In this document: positions 1 to 9,592 of the stretch, piece after piece | How positions within the stretch are numbered: position 1 is the first letter of the stretch | Layout of the letters: every line of letters begins with the position of its first letter | Assembly (NCBI GenBank): GCA_000697335.1 | Contig: JNEM01008215.1 | Span: forward strand, 1 to 13,364 | Length of the DNA stretch: 13,364 nucleotides | Origin: Conidiobolus incongruus B7586 | Lineage: Eukaryota; Entomophthoromycota; Entomophthoromycetes; Entomophthorales; Conidiobolaceae | Direction of reading: 5' to 3' | Made by a program: the position numbers and the translations under genes | Notes under the pieces: model-generated | Told to the model about the DNA's origin: nothing | What the model saw: only the letters and a program-made list of their open reading frames with translations | Databases searched by the model: none

Positions 1-1160
1 ATATAGTATTTTTTTGATTAAAAAATTAATTTTTTAAAATTGATTAATTAATTTAATTATGTTTAAATTAAATAATAATCATCAAAAGTTTATTATTTTA
101 ATATTGATAAAACTTAACTATAAACTTTCTAAAATTATTTAAAATTTATAAACAGTTTTTAATAATAAAGCATTATCTAAATTAACAATTTATTGCTAGG
201 TAAATACTTTAAGGTTAAGAGATAAATTATCTAAAACCTATTAAAATCTAAAAAACTAACTTTAAGTGTTATTCTTTTAATTATTAATAAAGTGAAAAAA
301 TATATTAAAAAGCACTTTTTTATTTTAATAAGAGAATTATCTAAGTACTTTAATATTAGTTTTATAAGTATTTTATATATATTAAAGTATAAACTTAAAT
401 TAATAAATAAAAATATAAATAAATACCTTATAATTTAATTAAAGCTTAAAAAAAGCTAGAGTAATTATTGTTAAATAAAACTTACTTAAATATTATTAGA
501 AGCTTAAACTTTTACAGCAAATAATTATTATTAATGAATTTTAAATCCTTATATATAATCTTTTATTAAAACATAAATCAAAATAATAGATTTAGTTAAA
601 TCAACCTTTTCTATAAATCCCTTTAAATAAATATTTTGTTAATAAACAAATATTAATTATTATAATAGATTATAATAGTATATGCTACTTTTATTTAGTT
701 TTTAAAGGAAAATCAATTATTAGTAAACTTTATATTGTTTTTTTAAATAAAAGTATTTTTAATTAGTATTCTTAATATAATTTGATAAAACCTATTATTT
801 TATATGATAATTATAAAATAAATAAATCTAAAACTATAAAAAACATTCTAATTAAAAATAACTGGAAAAAATTACTACATCTATTATACTCTTTAGATTA
901 TAACCTATATAATTATAATTATTTTAGGTAATTAAAAAACTAGCTTGTAAGAAAGAAAATTTCTATAGGAAAATTTAATTAGTTTATGAAACATCAAATT
1001 TCAGTTTTTAATAAAAAAAACTATTTTTTAAGTGTTAGATCCTTGCTAAAAGTATAGCAAAAAGTTATTAATAATAAAAAAAACTATTAAATTTATATTA
1101 TATATCTATTTTTATATATCATATATTAAAATATTTATTTATTTTTAAGTACAAAAAATT
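1..1160 (+). mobile_element. Decayed mariner (DD34D) DNA transposon, copy 1, left tip at or past window edge
   Basis: This is a non-functional Tc1/mariner transposase gene with its flanks. A helix-turn-helix-like stretch reads in one frame at about 256-420. From about 530 to the terminal TAA at 1088-1090 one frame carries the rest. The catalytic sites are GAT-to-AAT (Asn) plus Glu at 533-538, Asp-Asn at 806-811, and Asn at 911-913. Spacings are 91 and 35 codons, as in DD34D mariner. Residues LLHLLYSLDYNLYNYNYFR (872-928) match the mariner consensus PHPPYSPDLAPSDYHLFR once Pro-to-Leu and Asp-to-Asn transitions are allowed. A conserved Trp near the C-terminus is TAG at 1055-1057. There are many other in-frame stops, and a frame change lies between the N-terminal and catalytic parts. 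The whole length aligns with the reverse complement of about 7394-8559, which sets the right boundary. Terminal inverted repeats and a TA target duplication could not be resolved. Family call is firm; ends are good to about 10-20 bases. Confidence 0.87.
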
Positions 1161-2500
1161 CCCATTATTAAAAATATAAAGTAATATTTAAAATTTAAAT
1201 TAAGTATAGTTAACTATACTATTATATTTAATATTTAGACACTATAAAAATATAATTTATATTCAAATAATTTAACTTTAGGATATAAATTAAAAAAAGG
1301 AAAAATTGTATTATAAATCTAATCAGTTAAACTGATTTGTATTGCATATGAGTTTAATCAAAATTTAATAATATAAAATTAAAGAATAAATGTATAATAT
1401 GTAATATAATCTTTTTAAATACATATGAAATTTACTGAATTAATAAACTATAGTAATCGTTAATAGGTATATAAATATAATAACATAACTAATTATAAAT
1501 TATATATATATTTATTCATTTTTCTATTTTTTTTTGATTATCACAAATACTAAAATTATAAACAAGTTGATAAAGCTAAATCAATTATATGTATTAGTTG
1601 AGAAATATTTTTAAAATCATAAATTAATTCTTATAGAATATTGATATGATTTAATCTCTCAAAAATAGAAGAAGGTAATTATTATAAAATCTTTATTGAA
1701 AGAATTGATATTATGTATTGTTTTTTAAGAATATATATATAATTTGTTAATAATGAATAATGAACTGAATCTTATCAATTATAGGAAATATGGTTTAATG
1801 AAAATTTTTTTATAAAAATACCTCAATATATTTGATAAAAGTGAATTCCATTTAACATATATATATATATATATATTTCATATAAATAATATAATCAACT
1901 TATTCTAATTAATTTTATTCAATTTTTTTTTTATTAAAAAAATTTATTTTAATTCTTTTAATTTCCCAAATAAAAAAACTATAACTACCACAATTCTCAG
2001 CATTTTTAAGTTAACACCTCATAAAAATATGTTACACATTTCTAACAATTTGCATATTTTTCAAGTTTTTATATTTTTGTAATTTATTAAATCTTTACAC
2101 TATTTTATTAGCCTAATAAATTTAGTGAATATTTTGTTAAAAGTTGGCTTATTGAAATAATATGGAATTCAATTTTTGATAAAGGAGGGAATAATAATGA
2201 TCGAGAAATGTGGACGAATTGGTAAATAAGATGATAAATAAATTAATGTGATTGGCAATTAATATATGTAAGTTAATTCAAGTATAGTTTAATCAAATTA
2301 GTAATTGAATTAGCGTAAAATTGATTTAACATTTGATTAATGTAAACAAATTTAAATACTCAATTAAATAGAATATATTATTAATAAATTGGAATGATAT
2401 TATTAAAATTTTTGGAGGGGTGTGATTTATATTATAAGATGATCGACGAAAAATAAAAGGTTCTTGGTGAATTCCGGGTGATTCGTTAAAATTTTGATTG
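1161..2500. other. AT-rich spacer between mariner copy 1 and the casein kinase gene
   Basis: No coding region is supported here on either strand: reading frames are short and none resembles a known protein. Composition is strongly A+T, with poly-T and TA runs. From about 2400 rightward the GC content rises, and the last part is probably the 3' flank or 3' UTR of the minus-strand casein kinase gene that ends at 2625. I could not point to a convincing polyadenylation signal on that strand. Confidence 0.6.
1857..1876. repeat. (AT)n microsatellite, 20 nt
   Basis: An uninterrupted AT dinucleotide run of 20 nt in spacer DNA. Such runs are common in AT-rich genomes and no function is implied. Confidence 0.9.
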
Positions 2501-2624
2501 TAAGAAATAAAATAATTAGGACTTGATAATATTAGTTAGTAGGGGTGATAGGCTATTGGCGTGCATTGAGATTAGCTGCAGTATCGACGATATGAGTAGT
2601 GGTAGTGGTGGTAAATTGATAATT

Positions 2625-4399
2625 TTAACTGTAGCATGTGCGGCAGGTGATGCAATCAACAACTTTGGAGAAGAATCCTGGGTTTTCTTGCTTATTCTTG
2701 TTGTGGCCTTCGCCGTTTGCTCCGTTGTTAGCAAGATTGGCTGTTTGGTGAGCGTTTGCAGAGGTGTTGGGTTGATTCATACCACCATACTGAGGATTGG
2801 AATAGTCTTTGTGTGCATTGGTTTCGGCATTGTGAAGATTGGTGCCATATTGTCCTATCGTTTCACCATTTCCTCGAGATGGATCTGGCAGTGTGAGATT
2901 AGTGTTAGTAACATTGTTATTGGGTAAGCTTTGCTTCATCATGCGAGATCCATGAAGTGTCAATTTAGTTGCAGCTTCGACTGAGTGTAAATCATTTGTA
3001 ATAGTGTTGCTAGTGTCAAGGTTGAGTTGAACATTTGAGGATGATCCTCTGGGCGAAAGCCAATCAAAACTATCAACTTCGCCAGCAGCGCCAATTTTAG
3101 TAAGTACCGAGTCCATTAATCCTCTTAAATAATCATAATTAGGAGTTTCTTCAAAAGCCAATTTCCTTGTATAAGTCATATAAGTTTGGAATTCTTCTGG
3201 GAAACCATGACAAAGGTCCTTGATAGAAGTGAGTTGTTTGGTTTCACTAATTTTTTGGTACTTTTGCTTGTTATCAACAGCTTTAAGACCTTGCCAGGGA
3301 AGTGAACCCCGGAGGAAGTACATAAATACATGACCGAGAGCTTCAAGGTCATCCCTTCTAGATTGTTCCCTACCCAAGTGAGTATTGATTGACATATATC
3401 TAGCAGTACCCGACAGACTTTTACGTTCACGATAAGGAATATGTTGTTTGGTCTTAGGGTCACGATATTGTTTCACCATACCAAAGTCTACTAAGTGAAC
3501 CACGTTAGCACCTTTAGTATGAGGTCTACCCATTAAAAAATTATCCGGTTTAATATCCCTATAAATTAAAGACTTTTCATGAACTGATTGTACTCTAGTA
3601 ATCATCTGTTTAGCTAAAAGTGCTACAGTTTTGACGGAAAATTTCCTTTTGCACAAGTCGAATAAATCCTCTAAGCTGGAACCTAACAAGTCAATACATA
3701 ATACATTGTATAAACCTTCTTGTCCGAAATAATAGGCACTAGGAATACCGGCTAAAAACCCAAAAGTTAGTATTCAAAATCTATAATTAATTAATATAAT
3801 AATAATTTAAAGAAATAAAACTTACGAAGACCGGCTAAAATTCTATAAGCCCTATATTCATCGCGTAATTGAGGTACATCAGCTTTTCTAGGTTCCTAAA
3901 ATATAACATTGTAGGTTAATAACTTAAAAGAGTTTAAGTAAAATTTATTAATAATAAGTATTTCATTTTCATTCAAAATAAATGGATAAATATTCAAATG
4001 AAAAAAAATCTCACACAATAAATATAATATGTAGTGAAATGGTATTATATATAATCGTAAAGGATTGTAAAATAAGCACTTACAAATTTGATAGCAACTT
4101 GTTGGTTATTTAATAAATTAGTACCTAAAATAACGTAATTAATAATAGATGAAAATGATAATCTTTAATATAGAATTACCAGAATAAATAATACCGAAAG
4201 AGCCCTGACCAATTTTCTTTTCAACTCGATAGTGAACACCTACAATATTGGGCTGGTGTCTTGAGTGAGAGGAGGAAGAAGAGGAGTGAGCTGAAGCGTT
4301 AGGATTAGTTATAGAAGGATGGTGAGGGGAAAGTGACGCGTGTTTACTTTTATTGTGAGTTTGATGTGTATTCGGTTGAGGATGAGGATGATGTGACAT
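2625..4399 (-). CDS. YCK2: Yck-type casein kinase I, complete, 4 exons, 485 aa
   Basis: Membrane-anchored CK1 Ser/Thr kinase; in fungi the family acts in endocytosis, nutrient sensing and morphogenesis. Exons: 4180-4399, 4084-4124, 3826-3895, 2625-3751 (1458 nt including stop). Introns are 55, 188 and 74 nt; the last has a perfect TACTAAC branch site (3766-3772). A His/Ser/Asn-rich N-terminus (1-53) precedes the kinase domain (about 56-342). Visible are the glycine loop GQGSFG (64-69), VAIK Lys86, Glu100, YRDIKPDN with catalytic Asp176, DFG (199-201), the CK1 signature [16 protein letters not shown] from residue 222, and LPWQGL (261-266). The Asn/Thr-rich tail (343-485) ends [16 protein letters not shown]. 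Fungal Yck proteins have FFSK followed by a C-terminal CC that is palmitoylated; here Cys477, 480 and 483 probably serve instead. DFGMV replaces the usual DFGMA. All catalytic residues are intact and every splice join keeps frame. The start is the only ATG giving the full N-terminus. Ortholog assignment to YCK1/YCK2 is by family only. Confidence 0.93.
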
Positions 4400-4425
4400 T
4401 GTTCAATATTTTTTTATTTATTATT

Positions 4426-4429
4426 TATA

Positions 4430-4460
<31 letters not shown>
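4426..4460. repeat. TA microsatellite in the casein kinase 5' leader, one interruption
   Basis: A 35-nt alternating TA tract with a single G at 4435. It sits 27-61 nt upstream of the casein kinase ATG, so it probably falls in the 5' UTR or core promoter and could vary in length between strains. Confidence 0.9.
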
Positions 4461-4748
4461 TTATCTTCCAGTTTTAATAATAATAGAAGGTATTAAAGTA
4501 TTTTTTAACAATGAAAAATGAATATGTTATATAATGCCAATTAATGTCTAATAACCCAAAAAAATATATAAACAATCCTAATAATATTATTATTATTTAA
4601 ATTCTCTCTGAAAAGAATTTAAAGAAGAGAAAAAACAATAACTTAATATTAATTGTAAAATTAATAAATTTTTTTTCTTATTTTAAATTTAATGATTTGA
4701 ATTTACTTTGAAACTATACTCAATCTTAAAATTATCCTTATTTGTCGA

Positions 4749-4768
4749 GTAAAATTTGCGCATTTTAC
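4749..4768. promoter_or_regulatory. Near-palindrome GTAAAATTTGCGCATTTTAC
   Basis: Arms GTAAAAT and ATTTTAC are perfect reverse complements around TTGCGC, which carries a central GCGC. It lies about 350 nt upstream of the casein kinase start, in the GC-richer block. The shape suits a dimeric transcription-factor site, but I do not recognise a named consensus. Confidence 0.35.
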
Positions 4769-4826
4769 AATTCCCTTCTCCCATCACCCAACAATTTCTA
4801 TTAATTTAATATGCATGGTTCGCCTT

Positions 4827-4846
4827 CCCCTCGCTTCAATTATTGG
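4827..4846 (-). promoter_or_regulatory. Possible CCAAT box plus AGGGG (STRE-like) element
   Basis: On the gene strand CCAAT (4842-4846) is followed 10 nt later by AGGGG (4827-4831), about 430-445 nt upstream of the casein kinase start. CCAAT is the Hap-complex core, and AGGGG is the stress-response element bound by Msn2/4-type zinc fingers in yeasts. Five-base matches occur often by chance; the case rests on the local GC rise and position. Confidence 0.25.
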
Positions 4847-4870
4847 CTCTGTATTGAATTAATTCATCTA

Positions 4871-7390
4871 AGTAGGATCTAAGTGTAATTGTTGATATGA
4901 TCAAGATGGGCAGTTTATTCAGAATTATCAATGTAATCAATCACTCGTGAGTTTGTTCAATTCAGAGCTAAATTAGGCAAATTGAGAGAATGGTAATTTA
5001 GATGGTACAAATGACAATCTACCATTCTACTATAGAGTGTGTGGTGAATCTTTTTAACAAATTAGTTTTAGTAAAACTAGAAATCTCTTCAATCTTTGAA
5101 TCTCTATGTGGCCTATATTACATCATTCACTCTTCAAGTAATTTTTACTTTAGTTCATTCTTGAAATCTTGGTTTACTAGGCAATTATTCCACTATTCAT
5201 AGTTAATAGATCGGATTTCTATTTTATATTGTATTCAATAATTAAATCAGATTTATAACTAATGTTTATAATACATAGTCTATGTATCAAATCTATTATT
5301 TAATAACTGATATAGTATTCGAAATAGTTACAATTGTCAAATCAAATAGAAACAATTAGATAAAATTCATTTTTCAACTCAATTAAAATTGATCTACTTT
5401 CAAACTCAATAAGGGTTGAATTTAAAAGAATCTTCCTTTTGATTTTTGAATTATATTAAACAATTACATGCCAAGTACTATATACTCAATCAATACTTTA
5501 CAACTGAATACTTCCCAATATTTAACAAGCTATTTAGTGAATTCATTACAATTATTTTTTAATATTAAGAATTTATACAGTACATTATAGTCAAAATAAA
5601 ATAAAAAAATTGCGACATAAGCTAAGAAATTTAAACTAACCCAAGAAAAAATATCCACACTAAATTTAAAAGAATACCTGTACCATTTAAAATTCACAAT
5701 TCTCTATAAATAGGAAACTTATTGACCAATTAAATGAAAAGAATGAAATTATCCAATTTGAGGATTTGTGTAAAGATAAAATTGGAAAAGCGTGACCATT
5801 TAGTTTGAATCATTTCTCATACAGCTCCTTAATTTATTTTTGGTCTTGTTGGTTGCTTAGTCACACTTAATCGATTTTTTTATTTCAATTCAGCTAAAAT
5901 CATTAAAATTGGTATTCAGTATCCGAATATTTTTTATATTGACACTTTTTAGACTCGAATTTGTTATATGATTTTTATGACTGAATATTATCGAATGGAA
6001 TAATATCCCATTAATATAGCATCTTTGGTAATCTTCAACTAATGATTTCCAAATTTAGTAATTAACCTTAAAGTAGCACCGCATTGTCATATATAAATAT
6101 TTGAAATTATATAAAATGAATATAATTAAAAATATTTATTAATTGGTTTAAATGATTTAATACTTTGAATTTTGATTATTGAATTTTTTATAAATTTTAA
6201 ACTAGTCTAAAACCATGATTTCATTTTAGAATCATTATTGTATATAATTATCCTTATTGATAATTTAATTATCGTTTGAATGTAATTTTATTTTTTAGCA
6301 ATGTTGGATCTAAGATATAACTACCAATTGATGAAATAATGTTAGGAACTATCAAAGTATAATTCTTGAATTGACTATATTTATATTTTAAACAATTGAT
6401 TGAATAATAATATATTATTGAAAAGTGAATTACTATAATTGAATTTTGATGTTATCAACGGTTTAATATCTCATCCACATATTTACATTAAAAGTGTCAA
6501 AAATAGTGAAATAGGTAATTTTCTTAAACTGATTACTTTATCATGATATGCTGGCGATTTTATAGTTTCAAATTGCTTATCTTCCAAAAAATAGAATTAG
6601 TTGTCCAATTTGGATTGAATATCCATTTTATAACTATAACAATTTGTATAGATATTAAAATATAATTATAAAATTTTCAAACTAAAATTTAATTATTATA
6701 TAAGGTTTTATTATTTCAAAGATAAGTCTAGATTTCATATAAACTGATTAACCACTATATTCAAAGGTTATTATTGATATTCTTTAAAAATTATTAACCC
6801 TTAAATTTGAAAATATAATATTCAATTTGAAATGAAAAAATATTATAAAATGAAAATAAAAGTAATCCACGAATGGAAAATATTTATATAAAATATAGCT
6901 TTAATATAAAAGACAAATTTGTCATAATAATATAAAGAATTAAATCAATTACCTGATGCAAAAATACAAAATATATAGAATAGTATTTATTATAATTTTC
7001 AAGTTAGATATTGTTTATAATAATAATTTTATATTAAAATTCACAAATATACCTTAAAAATTTTTAATATTAATTTCTTTAAACAAGTAAAATATTTTAA
7101 TAGAATCATAATTATTTCCCAATAATTATATATATATATATATCAATTTTAATCAAAAGATCTATGTTAAAAGTAGAAAAAAGGTATATTCTTTGACTAC
7201 AGTGTAAATTCCACTTGATTACATTATTGAATAAAAAAAATTGATAATTTATTAAAGAATGGTGCTATATTATCAAATCTAGCTAAATAATATTTATCTA
7301 TCTATTTATTTTTCTGATCAACATATAGTTTTCTAATCTAATATATTTAATTGGACAAACACTTATTATTAGTGCAGAAATTAAGTAATA
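4871..7390. other. Divergent intergenic spacer, no gene seen
   Basis: About 2.5 kb without a supportable gene. The longest open frame on the plus strand, 66 codons at 5002-5202, has no recognisable motif or splice-linked neighbour. AT content rises toward the mariner copy that begins near 7394. There is a short TA run around 7130-7142. I saw no tRNA-like cloverleaf and no third mariner copy. Confidence 0.55.
5271..5287. repeat. Perfect 8-bp inverted repeat ATACATAGTCTATGTAT
   Basis: Two 8-bp arms, ATACATAG and CTATGTAT, are separated by one base. It lies 870 nt upstream of the casein kinase start. It could be a dimeric binding site, or chance in AT-rich DNA. Confidence 0.5.
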
Positions 7391-7393
7391 GCA

Positions 7394-8559
7394 CAATTTT
7401 AAAATTAAAATTAAACAAATAAATTAATAAATAATATATAAAAATTAATAAATAATATAAAATTAATAGCCTCTTTTATTATTAATAACTTTTTTCTATA
7501 CTTTTGGTAAGCTTCTAATACTTAAAAAACAGTTCTTTTTATTAAAGACTGAAATTTAATGTTTTACAAACCAATTTAATTTGTTTACAGGAATTTTTTT
7601 TCCTATAAGCTATTTTTTTAATTGTCTAAAACAATTATAATTATATAAGTTATAATTAAGTGAATATACTAGATGTAGTAACTCCCTTTAATTTTTTTTA
7701 TATAAAAAATCTTTTACAACTTTAACTTTATATATTTTGTAATTATTATATAAAATAATAGGTATCTTTAATTTATATTAAGAATACTATTTAAAAATTG
7801 TTTTATTTAAAAAAGTAATATATAACTTATTATTAATTGATTTTCCTTAAGGTATTAAATAAAAAAATTATATACCATTATAATCTATTATAATAATTAA
7901 CATTTGTTTATATTTAAAGTATTTATTTATTAGAATTTATAAAAGGGATTAATTTAGCTTAACTTAACATCTTGTTTTATTTTTAAGTAAAAGATTATAT
8001 AAAGAAATTTAAAATTTATCAATTATAAGTATTTATTGTAAAAACCTTTGTTTTTAGTTATACCTTAATAAGTTTAGTTTAGTTATAGTTACTCTAATTT
8101 TTTTTTAAGTTTCTATTAAATTATAAGGTATCTATTTTATATTTTTATTAATTAATCTAAGTTTAAACTTAAGTAAATATAATATACTTGTATAATTGAC
8201 ATTAAATTACTTTAATAATTCTTTAACAAAAATAAAAAAGTATTTCTTAATATATTTTTTTACTTTATTAATAAGTAAAAAAAATAACAGTAGAAATTAA
8301 TTTTTTAGATTTTAGTAAATTTTAAATAGTGTTTTTTTAGCTTTAAAATCACAGATCTAACAATATATGGTAGTTTTAGATAAAACACCATCTTTATAAG
8401 CTGTTTATAAGTTTTAAATGATTTTAGAGGGTTTATAGTTAAGTTTTAAAGATACAAAAATAAAAACCTTTTGATAATCACAATCTAGTTTAAATATAAT
8501 TAAATTTAAGTATAAATTTTAAAATCAAAATATTTTAATAAAAAAAATAATTAAAATTG
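7394..8559 (-). mobile_element. Decayed mariner (DD34D) DNA transposon, copy 2, near full length
   Basis: This is the reverse-complement partner of the element at the left edge, about 1.17 kb and probably close to full length. On the minus strand the catalytic sites are Asp at 8018-8020 (followed by Lys where mariner has Glu), Asn at 7745-7747 and Asn at 7640-7642. The 91- and 35-codon spacings are identical to copy 1. LLHLVYSLNYNLYNYNCFR (7625-7681) is the PYSPDLAPSDYxxFR block with transitions. The conserved C-terminal Trp codon is TAG at 7496-7498, as in copy 1. Over 82 aligned bases (7475-7556 against 997-1078) I count 9 differences, 6 of them transitions. The element starts CAATTTT and ends AAAATTG, a possible remnant of terminal inverted repeats, but no flanking TA duplication is evident. 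Stops in the catalytic frame make it non-functional. Confidence 0.87.
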
Positions 8560-9592
8560 AATATATATATAGTTTGAAAATATTTATTTTCCTATATATT
8601 ATATATATATAATCTTTCAAAACATATAATATGTTTGAAAGATCAGAAATTAAAAAATTTGCCATTTCTTAATTTCCATACTAATATATTATTCTAAACT
8701 ATTTTAAATAGAGTGCCAATGATCAAGATCCTACTTATTAAAACTGTGTTTTCTTAACAAATTGGAATAGTTGAGATTATACTTATGAAGCATTTGCTAT
8801 TAATTTTAATGTTTGTAGATTTATCAATCATTAGAGATATTTTAACCATTGATTGATAAAATAGGCTATTATGATGATTGTTTGGAATTAATTATACTTA
8901 TTTGAAAAATTATTTTTTAGAATAAATGAATTGTATCATATAAAATTTTTAAGCTATCTATTATTTTTTGAAACATTTAGATTCTATAGATTTTATAATC
9001 ATATAATTATATATTTTACTAAATTTCAAATATTCTAAATGAGTTTTGTTAATTAAACCGATATGTATTCAAAACCATACTTTTCAAACAAACTGAAAAA
9101 CCTAATTTTCTTTTGCATATATTAATCAATTTTCAAGTTGTCTTATCAGTTTAAACCCAAAACTATTTCAATAGCATTTTACAATTATAAAGATCCCATA
9201 AAATTCTTAAAATGCAAGTGACTTGATTTATTTTGATTCTTTAAAATATTCAATATTTATTCAATTAGCATTCAAAACGAATAATATAAATATAAATATA
9301 AATATATATATTATAAATATAGCTTTAACTGGTGATTTTAGTTTTTAATATTATTTTTGATTTTTTTTTCTAATTTGATTTAGTTAATTTATTCATAGAT
9401 TTATTTTGTCAATTGAATCAGCCCCTTGATAAGATTATTGAAGTCAAAATTTTAATTGAAAGTAATCACTTTTAGTATATTATTCTAAAAGTAACTTAGA
9501 TTTATTTAATTAATAATACTAAAAAATATTCAATTTAAACAGTATAATAAAGCTATAATACTTTGAATATTCAATAACACCCAATCCCCAAA
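8560..9592 (+). promoter_or_regulatory. Upstream region of the BEACH-like gene
   Basis: About 1 kb of AT-rich DNA between mariner copy 2 and the BEACH-like start codon, with no coding region seen. It must contain that gene's promoter and leader. The bases just before the ATG include CCAATCCCCAAA (9581-9592), which is too close to the start to act as an ordinary upstream CCAAT box and is probably leader. A hairpin-forming repeat lies near its left end. Confidence 0.35.
8612..8642. repeat. Imperfect inverted repeat, about 15-bp arms
   Basis: ATCTTTCAAAACATAT is mirrored by ATATGTTTGAAAGAT with one base missing in the second arm, giving a near-perfect hairpin of about 31 nt just outside mariner copy 2. 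It could be a small transposon footprint or a binding site. No second copy was seen in this window. Confidence 0.6.

Larger units (their letters stand above)
4400..4870 (-). promoter_or_regulatory. Likely casein kinase leader and promoter region
   Basis: This stretch lies directly upstream of the casein kinase ATG. On the minus strand the sequence just before the start is TTGAACA-ATG. An AT microsatellite sits 27-61 nt upstream. About 340-460 nt upstream, at 4740-4860, base composition rises clearly above the surroundings and short C/T-rich tracts appear on the plus strand (purine-rich on the gene strand). Promoter identity is inferred from position and composition; no TATA box or start site can be fixed in such AT-rich DNA. 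Confidence 0.4.

Noticed and set aside
872-928. Initial reading of the transposase block as Tc1 (DD34E)
   Set aside because: The residues after the Pro-rich block follow the mariner pattern (Asp/Asn-Tyr-x-x-Phe-Arg), and the third catalytic codon AAT derives from GAT/GAC by one transition, so DD34D fits better.
2523-2927. A 134-codon plus-strand frame encoding a hydrophobic, membrane-like peptide
   Set aside because: It lies antisense to the 3' coding end of the casein kinase. Its hydrophobicity is what the complement of an Asn/Thr/Gln-rich tail produces; no homology or own promoter is visible.
3176-3463. A 95-codon minus-strand frame inside the kinase gene
   Set aside because: It is an out-of-frame shadow of the kinase catalytic domain, which is fully accounted for in the main frame.
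4333-4521. A plus-strand frame of 62 codons
   Set aside because: It runs antisense through kinase exon 1 and then through the TA microsatellite (an Ile/Tyr repeat); low complexity, not a gene.
4868-4879. TAAGTAGGATCT shared with the minus strand near 8724-8735, suggesting a dispersed repeat
   Set aside because: The match does not extend, and 12-base matches are expected by chance in a 13 kb AT-rich window on two strands.
4940-4990. A GTTCAATTC string resembling a tRNA B box
   Set aside because: No A box at the right distance and no foldable acceptor stem or cloverleaf around it.
5002-5202. A plus-strand frame of 66 codons in the divergent spacer
   Set aside because: No recognisable motif, no splice-linked neighbour, and such lengths are expected occasionally by chance.
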